A DNA stretch of 64,000 nucleotides from CAVQLX01 sp963811605 (GCA_963811605.1 CAWESA010000002.1:124001-188000); one strand, 5' to 3'. Counted from the stretch's first letter, positions 15,169-25,722 are shown. The notes: generated from the letters alone by a model not told the origin. A program made the numbers and translations.

Positions 15169-15405
15169 ATGGCAGCGAGCGTGGAGCAGCGGGTGAAGGA
15201 GATCATCTGCGAGCAGCTCGGCGTCAGCGAGGATCAGGTGACCCCGCAGGCGTCCTTCATCGAGGACCTCGGCGCCGATTCGCTCGACATCGTCGAGCTG
15301 GTGATGGCGCTCGAGGAAGAGTACGACATGGAGATCTCGGACGAGGAAGCGGAGAAGATCCGGACCGTGCAGGACGTCGTCAACTACATCGAGAGCCATC
15401 GCTGA
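15169..15405 (+). CDS. acpP: Acyl carrier protein
   Basis: A 78-residue acidic four-helix protein that carries growing acyl chains on a phosphopantetheine arm. The attachment Ser is in GADSLDIVEL. Two ATGs lie close together (15163 and 15169). AAGGAGG at 15156-15162 touches the first but is 6 nt from the second, so 15169, giving MAASVEQRVKEII, is the better start. fabF, which usually follows acpP, is missing and glyA follows instead. Confidence 0.96.
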   Translation: MAASVEQRVKEIICEQLGVSEDQVTPQASFIEDLGADSLDIVELVMALEEEYDMEISDEEAEKIRTVQDVVNYIESHR

Positions 15406-15412
15406 GCGGCCG

Positions 15413-16663
15413 ATGAGCTCGTCGCTCGCGCGTACCGACCCCGCCGTCTTCGCCTCCATCCAGCGGGAGACGGAGCGGCAGGAGTACAACCTCGAGCTGA
15501 TCGCGTCCGAGAACTACGTCAGCGAGGCGGTTCTCGAAGCCCAGGGCTCCGTCCTCACCAACAAGTACGCCGAGGGATACCCCGGCAAGCGTTACTACGG
15601 CGGCTGCGAGTTCGTCGACGAGATCGAGCGGCTCGCGATCGCGCGTGCCTGCGAGCTGTTCGGCGCCGAGGCGGCCAACGTGCAGCCCCACTCGGGGTCG
15701 CAGGCCAACATGAGCGTCTACTTCTCGGTGCTCAAGCCCGGCGACACCATCCTGGCGATGAACCTGTCGCACGGCGGGCACCTGACCCATGGCAGCCCTG
15801 TCAACTTCTCGGGCAAGTTCTTTCGCATCGTGCCCTACGGCGTGCGCGAGAGCGACGGCCGGATCGACCTCGATCAGGTGCGTCATCTGGCGCGCACCGA
15901 GCACCCGAAGCTCATCGTGGTCGGGTACTCGGCCTATCCCCGCGAGATCGACTTCGCCCCGTTCCGCGACATCGCCGACGAGGCGGGGGCGCTCCTCATG
16001 GCCGACATCGCGCACTTCGCGGGCCTGGTGGCGGCCGGCATCCACCCCTCGCCCGTGCCGTACTGTGACTACGTGACGACGACGACGCACAAGACGCTGC
16101 GCGGACCCCGCGGCGGGCTGATCCTCAGCCGCGAGGAGAAGGCGAAGGCTCTCAACTCGTCGGTCTTCCCCGGCAACCAGGGTGGCCCGCTCATGCACGT
16201 GATCGCCGCCAAGGCGGTCGCGTTGGCGGAGGCGCAGCGCCCGGAGTTCAAGGCGTACCAGCGCCAGATCGTGGCCAACGCCGGGGCGCTGGCGGCGGGC
16301 CTGCTGCGTCGTGGCCTCCGGCTGTGCTCGGGCGGCACCGACAATCATCTCATGCTGATCGATCTGCGCGGCACGGAGATCACGGGAAAGGCGGCGGAGG
16401 AGGCGCTCGACCGGGCCCACATCACGGTGAACAAGAACGCCATCCCCTTCGATCCCCGGCCGCCCTTCGTGACCAGCGGCATCCGCATCGGGACGCCGGC
16501 GCTGACCACGCGCGGCATGCGTGAGCCCGAGATGGAGCTGGTCGCCGACCTGATCCACCGGGCGCTCCAGCACGTGGGCGACGAGCCGGCCCTGGGCAGG
16601 CTGGCGGGCGAGGTCCACGCGCTCTGCGAGCGCTTTCCCGTCTACCGCGAGCGGCTGGAGTAG
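15413..16663 (+). CDS. glyA: Serine hydroxymethyltransferase
   Basis: A 416-residue pyridoxal-phosphate enzyme that interconverts serine and glycine while loading one-carbon units onto tetrahydrofolate. It has ELIASENYVS, YAEGYPGKRYYGGCE, MADIAHFAGLVAAG and the PLP-lysine motif VTTTTHKTLRGPRGG. Length and motif order are normal. It begins 7 nt after acpP and ends 6 nt before nrdR. The one-carbon units it makes feed the purine enzymes encoded elsewhere in the window. Confidence 0.97.
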   Translation: MSSSLARTDPAVFASIQRETERQEYNLELIASENYVSEAVLEAQGSVLTNKYAEGYPGKRYYGGCEFVDEIERLAIARACELFGAEAANVQPHSGSQANMSVYFSVLKPGDTILAMNLSHGGHLTHGSPVNFSGKFFRIVPYGVRESDGRIDLDQVRHLARTEHPKLIVVGYSAYPREIDFAPFRDIADEAGALLMADIAHFAGLVAAGIHPSPVPYCDYVTTTTHKTLRGPRGGLILSREEKAKALNSSVFPGNQGGPLMHVIAAKAVALAEAQRPEFKAYQRQIVANAGALAAGLLRRGLRLCSGGTDNHLMLIDLRGTEITGKAAEEALDRAHITVNKNAIPFDPRPPFVTSGIRIGTPALTTRGMREPEMELVADLIHRALQHVGDEPALGRLAGEVHALCERFPVYRERLE

Positions 16664-16669
16664 TCGCGC

Positions 16670-17173
16670 ATGCGGTGCCCGTTCTGCCGGGCCCCGGACA
16701 GTCGCGTCGTCGACTCGCGGCTCGGCAAGGAAGGCGACGCCATCCGTCGCCGGCGCCATTGCGAGCGGTGCGGGCGGCGGTTCACGACCTACGAGCGCGC
16801 GGATGCCACCCTTCCGCTGTTGGTGAAGAAGGACGGCCGCCGCGAGCCCTTCGACCGCCAGAAGATCGTCAACGGTCTGCTGCGTGCCTGCGAGAAGCGG
16901 CCCGTGTCGGCCGACACCATCGAGGCCGTGGCCGACCGCATCGAGCGCCAGATCCAGGAGCGCGGCGAGCGCGAGATCGCCAGCAGCGTGGTGGGCGAGG
17001 CGGTGATGCGGGAGCTGCACGCGCTCGACGCCGTCGCCTACGTCCGCTTCGCGTCGGTCTACCGCTCGTTCGGCGATGTGCACGAGTTCATGCGCGAGCT
17101 CGAGGAGCTGATCGCGGAGCGCCGCGCTGGTCCGCGCCGGCGGGGCGAGCGCCAGACGCGGCGCCGGACCTGA
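16670..17173 (+). CDS. nrdR: Transcriptional repressor NrdR
   Basis: A 167-residue regulator of ribonucleotide reductase genes. The N-terminal zinc ribbon has MRCPFC and CERCGRRFTTYER; the ATP-cone domain follows with VVKKDGRREPFDRQKI-like sequence (LLVKKDGRREPFDRQKI) and FASVYRSF. It senses ATP/dATP and binds NrdR boxes. The C-terminal basic tail (RRAGPRRRGERQTRRRT) is longer than usual. Its place between glyA and ribD is the usual one in deltaproteobacteria. Confidence 0.95.
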   Translation: MRCPFCRAPDSRVVDSRLGKEGDAIRRRRHCERCGRRFTTYERADATLPLLVKKDGRREPFDRQKIVNGLLRACEKRPVSADTIEAVADRIERQIQERGEREIASSVVGEAVMRELHALDAVAYVRFASVYRSFGDVHEFMRELEELIAERRAGPRRRGERQTRRRT

Positions 17174-17191
17174 GTCGTGCGCGCGGGGCGG

Positions 17192-18333
17192 ATGCGTTCG
17201 ACCGATGCCCGGTTCATGGCACGCGCCCTCGCGCTGGCCGCGCGCGGGCTGGGGCGCACCTGGCCGAACCCGCCCGTGGGCGCGGTGCTGGTGCGCCGTG
17301 GCCGGATCATCGGCGAGGGATTCCATACCCGCGCCGGGGCACCGCACGCGGAGATCGAGGCGTTGCGCGCTGCCGGCGGCCGCGCGCGCGGGGCGGAGCT
17401 CTTCGTCACCCTCGAGCCGTGCAGCCATCACGGACGCACGCCGCCCTGCGTGGAGACGCTGCTCGGCCTGGGGCTGGCGCGCGTGGTGGTGGCGGTGGTC
17501 GACCCCGATCCGCGCGTGCACGGCCGCGGCATCCGCACCCTCCGCCGGCACGGCGTTCCGGTGACGCTCGGGGTGGAGGCCACGGCCGGCCGCGACCTGC
17601 TCGCCGGCTTTCGCTCGCGCGTCGTGCGCGGCAGGCCCCTGGTCACGCTCAAGCTGGCCGTGACCCTGGATGGCCGCATCGCCGCCCGGGGCGGAGACGC
17701 GCGCTGGATCACGGGCGCAGCGGCGAGGCGCGATGCGCACGCGTTGCGGGGCGTCTCCGACGCCGTGCTCGTGGGCGCCGGCACGGTGCGGGCCGACGAC
17801 CCGCGGCTGACGTGCCGGATCCGAGGCGGCCACGACCCGCTGCGGATCGTCCTCGCCGGGCCGAGGCTCGACCTGCCGCTCGGGGCCCGCGTGCTCGCGC
17901 CCGGCGGCCCCCCCACGCTGGTGCTGACCGCGGCGAGCGCGCCCGCACGCCGGGTGGCCGCCCTCGGCCGCCGCGGCGTCGAGGTCGAGTTGCTGCCGCA
18001 TCGCCGGGGGCGGGTCTCGTTTCGAGCGGTCGTCCACGCGCTGGGCGAGCGCGGGCTCACCACCCTGCTGGTGGAGGGTGGCGGGGAGGTGGCGGCGGAG
18101 GCGCTGCGAGCCGGCGTGGTCGATCGTGTCGTGCTCCACGTGGCGCCCGTCCTGCTCGGGGCTGACGCGACCCCGGCGATCGGCGCCCTGGGGGTCGAGC
18201 GGATCGCCGATGCGGTCCGGCTCACCGCCGTTCGCACGCGTCGGGTCGGGCGGGACCTCGTGGTGGAGGGGCGGCCGCAGCCGCGCCGTCGCGACCCTTT
18301 GCCTCCCGCAGGATCGCGCGCTACCGTAAGCCG

Positions 18334-18337
<4 letters not shown>
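17192..18337 (+). CDS. ribD: Riboflavin deaminase/reductase
   Basis: A 381-residue two-domain enzyme for the second and third steps of riboflavin synthesis. The deaminase domain (to about residue 145) has the zinc site HAEIEAL and PCSHHGRTPPC. The C-terminal reductase domain has VTLKLAVTLDGRIA, DARWITG and LLVEGGGEVAAEAL. ATG 17192 (MRSTDARFMARAL) matches family N-termini better than GTG 17177. It overlaps ribBA by 4 nt (ATGA). The riboflavin synthase gene ribE, which usually lies between them, is absent. Confidence 0.95.
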
Positions 18338-19545
<1,208 letters not shown>

Positions 19546-19549
19546 GCCC

Positions 19550-20023
19550 GTGCCACGCCACTTCCAGACCACACCGACGGGCGAGGGACTGCGCATCGGC
19601 ATCGCGCTCGCGCGCTTCAACCGGGCCGTCACGGATCGCCTGCTGGCGGGTGCGCTCGAGGCCCTCGTGGCCAACGGCGTCGCCGACGACGCGATCGACG
19701 TCGCCAGCGTCCCGGGCGCGTTCGAGCTGCCGCTGTGCGCGCAGCGCCTCGCCATGACGGGCCGCTACGACGCGCTCGTGTGTCTGGGCGCCGTCGTCCG
19801 CGGCGAGACGCCCCACTTCGACTTCGTGGCGGGCGAGGCGGCGCACGGCGTCGGCGCGGTGTCGCGGCGCTACGACCTGCCGGTGACCTTCGGCGTGCTG
19901 ACGACCGACACCATGGAGCAGGCGCTCGCGCGCGCCGGCGGTGACGCCGGCAACAAGGGCTTCGAGGCGGCCGTGACTGCGCTCGAGATGGTGCAGCTGC
20001 TGCGCGTGGTACAGAAGTTCTGA
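19550..20023 (+). CDS. ribH: 6,7-dimethyl-8-ribityllumazine synthase
   Basis: A 157-residue enzyme that makes the lumazine precursor of riboflavin, normally as a 60-mer or pentamer. Family marks are IALARFNRAVTDRLLAGA, VPGAFELPL, LGAVVRGETPHFDFVAGEA with the catalytic His, and FGVLTTDTMEQALARAG. It starts with GTG 4 nt after ribBA. It sits in the usual rib order before nusB. Confidence 0.96.
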   Translation: MPRHFQTTPTGEGLRIGIALARFNRAVTDRLLAGALEALVANGVADDAIDVASVPGAFELPLCAQRLAMTGRYDALVCLGAVVRGETPHFDFVAGEAAHGVGAVSRRYDLPVTFGVLTTDTMEQALARAGGDAGNKGFEAAVTALEMVQLLRVVQKF

Positions 20024-20025
20024 CC

Positions 20026-20472
20026 ATGAAGTCCCGTCGAGCGGCGCGCGAGCTGGCCCTGCAGGCGCTCTACCAGGTCGACCTGCTGGGGGACGGCGCG
20101 CAGGAGCAGCCGAGCCTCGCACTCTTCTGGGAGCACTTCGACCCGGCGGAGGACGCCGAGGCGCAGGCGTTCGCGCGCGAGCTCGTCGATGGCGTGCGCA
20201 CCTCGCTCGAGCGCATCGACGGTCTGATCGCGGCCGCCGCCGAGCACTGGCGCCTGCCGCGCCTGTCGCGCGTCGACCTGAACCTCCTCCGGCTGGCCAC
20301 CTTCGAGCTCATCGGGCGTCCCGAGATCCCGGCCTCCGTGACCCTCAACGAGGCGATCGAGATCGCGCGCCGGTTCGGGAGCGAGGAGTCGGCCGGCTTC
20401 GTGAACGGCGTGCTCGACCACGTCGCGCGGGTGGTCGGGGCGCCCGGCCTGTCGCGGGGGCTCACGGAGTGA
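20026..20472 (+). CDS. nusB: Transcription antitermination factor NusB
   Basis: A 148-residue all-helical RNA-binding protein that, with NusE/S10, binds boxA of rRNA leaders to prevent early termination. It begins KSRRAARELALQALYQVDL and ends with the conserved ASVTLNEAIEIARRFGSEES and GFVNGVLD. It begins 2 nt after ribH and overlaps leuS as GTGA. Confidence 0.95.
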   Translation: MKSRRAARELALQALYQVDLLGDGAQEQPSLALFWEHFDPAEDAEAQAFARELVDGVRTSLERIDGLIAAAAEHWRLPRLSRVDLNLLRLATFELIGRPEIPASVTLNEAIEIARRFGSEESAGFVNGVLDHVARVVGAPGLSRGLTE

Positions 20473-22946
20473 GCGACGCGGAGCGCACGCCGCGATACGA
20501 CCCGCGCACGGTGGAGGGGGAGTGGCAGCGACGCTGGGCGGACGAGCGCGCCTTCGCCGCCGTCGTCGATCCGACCCGGCCGCCGTACTACGTGCTCGAG
20601 ATGTTCCCGTATCCGTCGGGACGCATCCACATGGGCCACGTGCGCAACTACACGATCGGCGACGTCATCGCCCGCCAGCGGCGCATGGCCGGCTATCGCG
20701 TGCTCCATCCGATCGGCTGGGACGCGTTCGGCATGCCGGCGGAGAACGCGGCCATCCAGCACGGCGCACATCCCGCACGCTGGACCGACGACAACATCGC
20801 GGCCATGCGCCGGCAGCTCCGCCGGCTCGGGCTCTCGTACGACTGGGACCGCGAGCTCGCGACCTGCCGCCCCGAGTACTACCGCTGGGAGCAGCTCTTC
20901 TTCCTGCGCATGCTGGCGCACGACCTGGCGTACAAGCGCCGCGGGGTCGTCAACTGGTGTTCGAGCTGCGAGACCGTGCTCGCGAACGAGCAGGTGGTCG
21001 ACGGCGCGTGCTGGCGCTGCGATGGCCCGGTGGAGGACCGCGAGCTCGACCAGTGGTGCTTCCGCATCACCGCCTACGCCGAGGAGCTGCTGGCCGATCT
21101 CGACCGGCTCGAGGGCTGGCCGGAGCGGGTACGCACGATGCAGCGCAACTGGATAGGGCGCAGCGAGGGCGCCGAGATCCGATTCCCGCTGGAGCGCGGC
21201 GACGGCGAGATCGCCGTCTTCACCACGCGTCCCGACACGCTCTTCGGGGTGAGCTTCGTGAGCCTCGCGGCCGAGCATCCCCTGGTCGCGCCCCTGGTCG
21301 CGGGAACACCGGCGGAGGCCGCGGTGTCCGCGTTCACCGCCCGGGTCCGGGCCACCGCACGCACGGAGCGGACGACCGGCAAGGAAGGCGTGGCGACCGG
21401 CGTCCACTGCCGCCACCCGCTGACCGGCGAGCGCCTGCCGGTGTGGGTCGCCAACTTCGTGCTCATGGACTACGGCACCGGCGCGGTGATGGGCGTGCCG
21501 GCACACGACCAGCGCGATTTCGACTTCGCCCGCGCCTCCGGACTCCCGATCCGGGTGGTGGTCCAGCCGCCGGGGGAGCGGCTCGACCCCGCCGCCATGC
21601 AGGCGGCATGGGAAGGACGCGGGACCCTGGTGTCCTCGGGGGAGTTCGACGGCCTCGCCAGCGAGGCGGCCAAGGGTCGAATCACCGAGCAGGTGACACG
21701 GCGCGGACTCGGGGCGGCGCGCATCACCTACCGCCTGCGCGACTGGGGCATCTCGCGGCAGCGCTACTGGGGGGCGCCCATTCCGGTCGTCTACTGCGAC
21801 CGTGACGGCACGGTGCCCGTGCGGGAGGAGGATCTGCCCGTCGTGCTGCCCGTCGACGTCGCGTTCACCGGGCACGGCGGCTCGCCGCTGGCGGCGGACG
21901 CGTCGTTCGTGCAGACACGCTGCCCGCGCTGCGACGGCCCGGCGCGCCGCGAGACCGACACCATGGACACGTTCGTCGAGTCCTCGTGGTACTTCGCTCG
22001 CTACTGCTCGCCGCACCACGACGGCGCGCCGTTCGACCCCGTCGAGCTCGACTACTGGCTCGGGCGGCGGGGGGTCGATCAGTACATCGGCGGCATCGAG
22101 CACGCCGTGCTCCATCTGCTCTACGCCCGCTTCTTCACCAAGGTGCTGCGCGATCTCGGCTTCGTCTCCCTCGACGAGCCCTTCGTGCACCTGCTGACCC
22201 AGGGCATGGTGATCAAGGACGGCGCCAAGATGAGCAAGTCGAAGGGGAACGTGGTCGATCCCGACTCGCTCGTCGAGCGCTACGGCGCCGACACCGCACG
22301 CCTGTTCTGCCTGTTCGCCTCGCCGCCCGAGCGCGATCTCGACTGGAGCGATCAGGGCGTCGAGGGCATGAGCCGGTTTCTCGGTCGCGTGTGGCGCCTC
22401 GTGCACGGCGTGGCGCCGCGCCTGGCCCCCCCGGGCACGCCGCCGGCAGGTGCCGGACCGGCCGACCGCGCGCTGCATCACATGACGCACCAGACCATCC
22501 AGCGCGTGACCGGCGACGTCGTCGACCGGCTGCACTTCAACACCGCCATCGCGGCGGTGATGGAGCTGGTCACCGCGACCATGGCGGCGGGGGAGAGCGC
22601 ACACCCGACGACGCTGCGCGAGGCGGTCGACACGATCCTGCTCTTGCTGGCCCCGTTCGTGCCTCACATCGCGAGCGCGCTCTGGGAGGTCGCGGGCCAT
22701 CGTGACGCGGTGACCGCGGCGCCGTGGCCACGGACCGACGTCACCGCCCTGGTGCAGGCCGCGATCGAGCTGCCGGTGCAGATCAACGGCAAGGTGCGCG
22801 CGCGCGTGAGCGTCCCGGCAGATGCGACGGCGGACGACGTCCTCGCCGCCGCGCTCGCCGACGCGCGCGTGCAGGCGCAGCTCGCGGGCCGCCCGGTCCG
22901 CAAGCAGGTGCTGGTGCCCGGTCGCATGGTGAGCCTGGTCGTATGA
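20469..22946 (+). CDS. leuS: Leucyl-tRNA synthetase
   Basis: An 825-residue class I synthetase. The HIGH motif is HMGH in GRIHMGHVRNYTIGD, the KMSKS motif is exact in KDGAKMSKSKGNVVDPD, and the large CP1 editing domain (about 215-400) contains TTRPDTLFG and MGVPAHDQRDF. A zinc-type CSSCETV and CPRCDGP are present. The C-terminal anticodon and leucine-specific domains end normally. Start is GTG overlapping nusB; the stop overlaps lptE (ATGA). Confidence 0.97.
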   Translation: MSDAERTPRYDPRTVEGEWQRRWADERAFAAVVDPTRPPYYVLEMFPYPSGRIHMGHVRNYTIGDVIARQRRMAGYRVLHPIGWDAFGMPAENAAIQHGAHPARWTDDNIAAMRRQLRRLGLSYDWDRELATCRPEYYRWEQLFFLRMLAHDLAYKRRGVVNWCSSCETVLANEQVVDGACWRCDGPVEDRELDQWCFRITAYAEELLADLDRLEGWPERVRTMQRNWIGRSEGAEIRFPLERGDGEIAVFTTRPDTLFGVSFVSLAAEHPLVAPLVAGTPAEAAVSAFTARVRATARTERTTGKEGVATGVHCRHPLTGERLPVWVANFVLMDYGTGAVMGVPAHDQRDFDFARASGLPIRVVVQPPGERLDPAAMQAAWEGRGTLVSSGEFDGLASEAAKGRITEQVTRRGLGAARITYRLRDWGISRQRYWGAPIPVVYCDRDGTVPVREEDLPVVLPVDVAFTGHGGSPLAADASFVQTRCPRCDGPARRETDTMDTFVESSWYFARYCSPHHDGAPFDPVELDYWLGRRGVDQYIGGIEHAVLHLLYARFFTKVLRDLGFVSLDEPFVHLLTQGMVIKDGAKMSKSKGNVVDPDSLVERYGADTARLFCLFASPPERDLDWSDQGVEGMSRFLGRVWRLVHGVAPRLAPPGTPPAGAGPADRALHHMTHQTIQRVTGDVVDRLHFNTAIAAVMELVTATMAAGESAHPTTLREAVDTILLLLAPFVPHIASALWEVAGHRDAVTAAPWPRTDVTALVQAAIELPVQINGKVRARVSVPADATADDVLAAALADARVQAQLAGRPVRKQVLVPGRMVSLVV

Positions 22947-23533
22947 GCCGCCCCTGGGGACGGGGAGCCGTCGCCGGCCTGATGCTCCTGGCGAGCGGAT
23001 GCGGCTATCGCCTTGCGGGCACGGGGACCAACGTCCCGACCACCGCCCGGACCATCTCGGTCGAGCTGTTCAAGAACGGCTCGCGCGAAAAGGGTCTCGA
23101 GGTCGATCTGCAGCGGGCGATCGAGCAGGAGTTCCGGCGCCGTGGCGACCTCGAGGTGGTCGACGAGGGCGAGGGCGACCTCGTCCTGACGGGGAGCATC
23201 CGCCGCTTCTGGAGCAACCCGGTCGCCTTCAGCGCGACGCTGGAGGCGGTGCAGTTCCAGAGCAACCTGCTCGTCTCCCTCAAGCTCACCGAGCGCGCCA
23301 CGAAGCGCGTCCTCTACCAGAACGCCGGCCTCACCGAGACCACGGATTTCGGGGCGCTCACCGGGACGGTGGTGACGGCGTCGCCGCGCTTCCAGGAAGA
23401 CACCATCAACGCTCGGGATCTGGTCGACTTCACGAACGTGCAGATCGGTGAGTCGCGCCGGCGGGCCGCGCTCAACCAGCTCGTCGAGCAGGCCGCGCGC
23501 GACGTGTACCTGTACAGCGTGGAGGCGTTCTGA
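22943..23533 (+). CDS. lptE: LPS-assembly lipoprotein LptE
   Basis: A 196-residue outer-membrane lipoprotein that plugs the LptD barrel and helps insert lipopolysaccharide. The signal peptide ends in the lipobox LLASGCGYRLAG (acylated Cys about residue 19). The mature part has the LptE pattern VPTTARTISVELFKN, EQEFRRRGDLEVVDEGEGDLVLTG. Its usual neighbours leuS and holA flank it, with ATGA and CTGA overlaps. Confidence 0.92.
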   Translation: MSRPWGRGAVAGLMLLASGCGYRLAGTGTNVPTTARTISVELFKNGSREKGLEVDLQRAIEQEFRRRGDLEVVDEGEGDLVLTGSIRRFWSNPVAFSATLEAVQFQSNLLVSLKLTERATKRVLYQNAGLTETTDFGALTGTVVTASPRFQEDTINARDLVDFTNVQIGESRRRAALNQLVEQAARDVYLYSVEAF

Positions 23534-24552
23534 GCCGCGGCGCGCCGCAGGGCGACGTCCTGGCCGCGCTGGCCAAGGCTCCGCCGCGCACCGCGTATCT
23601 GCTGCACGGCGAGGAGACGTTCCTGGTCGAGCGTGCCCTCGGGCTCCTGCGGGCGCGGCTCGGCGGCGGCCGGCCCGCGGAGATCCCGACGCTGTGGGCG
23701 GACGGCGACCCTGCCGCGCTGGCCGCGGCGCTGGACGACCTGGCATCGCCGTCCCTGTTCGGCGGCTCGCAGGCGCTGGTGCTGCGGCGGGCCGACGCCC
23801 TCGCTGCGCGCGACGAGGCCCTCGTGCTCACCGCGGTGATGGCGCTACGCCCGCCCGCCTGCCTGGTTCTCGTGGGGCGCGGTCTGGATGCGCGCCGCAA
23901 GCTCCTGACCGCCTTCGAGCGTGACGGGGGAGCCTTCGGTTTCCCCCGCCTCAGCGACGCTCGGGTGCTGAGGGACTGGGTGGAGCGGCTCGCGCGCGAG
24001 CTGGGTCACGAGATCCGTCCGGCGGCGGTGGCGCTGCTGATCGACCGTACCAGCCTCGATCTCGCCGGTGTGGCGTCCGAGCTCGAGAAGGCCTCGCTCT
24101 ATGCCGGTCCCGGCGTCGCGATCGACCGTGAGCACGTCGAGGCCACCGCCGTGCTCGGACGCGCGGCGGCGGTCGACGAGCTGTCGGATCGCCTGGCGCG
24201 CGGGGATCGGGCAGGAGCGCACCGCGCGCTGCGGGCGCTCCTGCATGCCGGCGAGCCGCCGCTGCGGATCGTCGCCTTCCTGGCCGGGAACCTGCGCCGC
24301 TCGCTGCACGTCGCGGAGCTGGCGGAGCAGGGGCTGTCCCAGGATGCGATCGCGTCGCGTCTCGGGATGCCGGGCTGGCTCATCCGGCGGATCCAGGTCC
24401 AGCGTTCCGCGGCACAGCTCGAGCAGGCGCTCGACACGCTGCGCACCCTGGATCTCGATCTCAAGACGTCGCGCCCGGCCGGCGCCGTCTTCGACGCCGC
24501 GCTGGCGGCGGTGGCGGGTCCCCCCGACCCTACTGCGCCGCGCCGGTCGTGA
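23530..24552 (+). CDS. holA: DNA polymerase III subunit delta
   Basis: The 340-residue clamp-loader subunit that opens the beta sliding clamp. It has the HolA N-terminus TAYLLHGEETFLVERAL, the segment PSLFGGSQALVLRRAD and the C-terminal helical domain with LRIVAFLAGNLRRSLHVAEL. Between the lptE stop and residue 83 there is no in-frame ATG, GTG or TTG; GTG 23779 would cut off a quarter of the protein. CTG at 23530, overlapping lptE as CTGA and preceded by GGAGG, gives the expected length (E. coli HolA is 343). It overlaps the convergent rpsT by 23 nt. Confidence 0.9.
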   Translation: MSRGAPQGDVLAALAKAPPRTAYLLHGEETFLVERALGLLRARLGGGRPAEIPTLWADGDPAALAAALDDLASPSLFGGSQALVLRRADALAARDEALVLTAVMALRPPACLVLVGRGLDARRKLLTAFERDGGAFGFPRLSDARVLRDWVERLARELGHEIRPAAVALLIDRTSLDLAGVASELEKASLYAGPGVAIDREHVEATAVLGRAAAVDELSDRLARGDRAGAHRALRALLHAGEPPLRIVAFLAGNLRRSLHVAELAEQGLSQDAIASRLGMPGWLIRRIQVQRSAAQLEQALDTLRTLDLDLKTSRPAGAVFDAALAAVAGPPDPTAPRRS

Positions 24553-24808
24553 GCTGGCTCACCGCGCGCGACAGCCGCGACACCCGCCGGGCGGCGTTGT
24601 TGCGGTGGATCAGGCCCTTGGTCACGGCCTTGTCGAGTGCGCGGGTGGCACGCCGGAGCGTGTCCTGGGCCGCGGCCGGGTCCTTGCTGGCCACGGCCTG
24701 ACGCACGGCGCGCACGAAGTGGCGCAGGCGAGTGCGCAGCCCCTGGTTCCGAACGGTCCGCTTCTCGGTTTGACGGTGGCGCTTCAGCGCCGAGGCATGG
24801 TTCGCCAC
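24530..24808 (-). CDS. rpsT: Ribosomal protein S20
   Basis: A 92-residue basic helical protein that binds 16S rRNA early in 30S assembly. It begins with GTG as (M)ANHASALKRHRQTEKRTVRN, then TRLRHFVRAV and the conserved GLIHRNNAARRVSRL. No ribosome site is visible; a clear promoter puts the transcript start about 3 nt before the GTG. It is convergent with holA. Confidence 0.96.
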   Translation of the reverse strand: MANHASALKRHRQTEKRTVRNQGLRTRLRHFVRAVRQAVASKDPAAAQDTLRRATRALDKAVTKGLIHRNNAARRVSRLSRAVSQLTTGAAQ

Positions 24809-24817
24809 AGGGGCCTG

Positions 24818-24846
24818 CGGTTAGCACGCACCCCCCGGTGGGTCAA
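24818..24846 (-). promoter_or_regulatory. rpsT promoter, almost leaderless
   Basis: On the minus strand TTGACC (24846-24841), 17 nt, TAACCG (24823-24818). The predicted +1 at 24811 leaves a 3-nt leader before the GTG at 24808. Confidence 0.6.
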
Positions 24847-24868
24847 ATCCGGCGGCCCCCGAGGCCCA

Positions 24869-25678
24869 TCAGCCCGGGCGATCCGCGTCCTTCGCCGCCT
24901 GCCACAGGCGGTCGCGTTCGGCGTCGTCGAGGGTGTCGAGGGAGCGTCCCGAGATGCGGAGAGCCGCCTCGACGTGCGCCACCCGCGCCGCCAGCCGGCC
25001 CGTGGCATCGCGCAGCGCCATCTCTGCGTGCACGTCGAGGTGACGCGCCACGCTGGCCAGGGTCAGCAGGAGGTCCCCCAGCTCTCGTGCGGCCGCCGCC
25101 TTGTCGCCGGCGCGAACCGCATCGTCCAGCTCGCGCCGCTCCTCGTCCACCTTCTCGAGGACGGCGGAGAGCGTCGGCCAGTCGAAGCCGACGTGGGCCA
25201 GCTTCTCGGCTGCCTGCTGCGCGCGCGCCAGGGCCGGAAGGCCCGTCGGCACGGAGTCGAGGACGCCGTGGGCGCCGTCACGTCCTGCGGCGCGGCGCTC
25301 GTCCGCCTTGATGCGCTGCCAGTTCCGCACCACCTCGTCCGCGTCACGGACCCGCAGACCGGCGAAGACGTGCGGATGGCGGCGGACCAGCTTGTCGGCA
25401 ATGGCGCGCGCGACGTCGGCGAGCCGGAAATGGCCCTGCTCGGCGGCGATCTCGGCATGGAAAACGACTTGCAGGAGGACGTCACCCAGCTCGTCACGCT
25501 GGGCGTCGAGGTCGCCGCGGTCGATGGCGTCGAGGACCTCGTACGCCTCCTCGACCAGGTAGGGTCGCAGCGTCTCCGGCGTCTGCTCGCGATCCCAGGG
25601 GCAGCCGCCCGGGGCCCGCAAACGGGCCATGATGTCGATCAAGCGGGCGAGGCTGTCGAGCGTGTCCGCGTCGGCCAT
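24869..25678 (-). CDS. mazG: Nucleoside triphosphate pyrophosphohydrolase MazG
   Basis: A 269-residue all-alpha NTP pyrophosphohydrolase that hydrolyses (d)NTPs to monophosphates and PPi. It has two MazG domains. The first has CPWDREQTPETLRPYLVEEAYEVLDAI and the metal motif ELGDVLLQVVFHAEIA (ExxE/ExxD type). The second has the repeat DKAAAARELGDLLLTLASVARH. Start ATG 25678 follows a strong promoter with no leader. It is divergent from grx across 79 nt. Confidence 0.94.
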   Translation of the reverse strand: MADADTLDSLARLIDIMARLRAPGGCPWDREQTPETLRPYLVEEAYEVLDAIDRGDLDAQRDELGDVLLQVVFHAEIAAEQGHFRLADVARAIADKLVRRHPHVFAGLRVRDADEVVRNWQRIKADERRAAGRDGAHGVLDSVPTGLPALARAQQAAEKLAHVGFDWPTLSAVLEKVDEERRELDDAVRAGDKAAAARELGDLLLTLASVARHLDVHAEMALRDATGRLAARVAHVEAALRISGRSLDTLDDAERDRLWQAAKDADRPG

Positions 25679-25684
25679 CGCGCC

Positions 25685-25713
25685 CGGCTAACGGCCCGCT
25701 GCGCCGCTGTCAA
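25685..25713 (-). promoter_or_regulatory. mazG promoter, leaderless
   Basis: A near-ideal element on the minus strand: TTGACA (25713-25708), 17 nt, TAGCCG (25690-25685), 6 nt, ATG. The predicted +1 is the A of the start codon. Confidence 0.7.
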
Positions 25714-25722
25714 CGCGGACAC

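Noticed and set aside
20070..22700. An 876-codon minus-strand open frame opposite leuS and nusB
   Set aside because: Same kind of antisense shadow; leuS motifs on the plus strand are complete.
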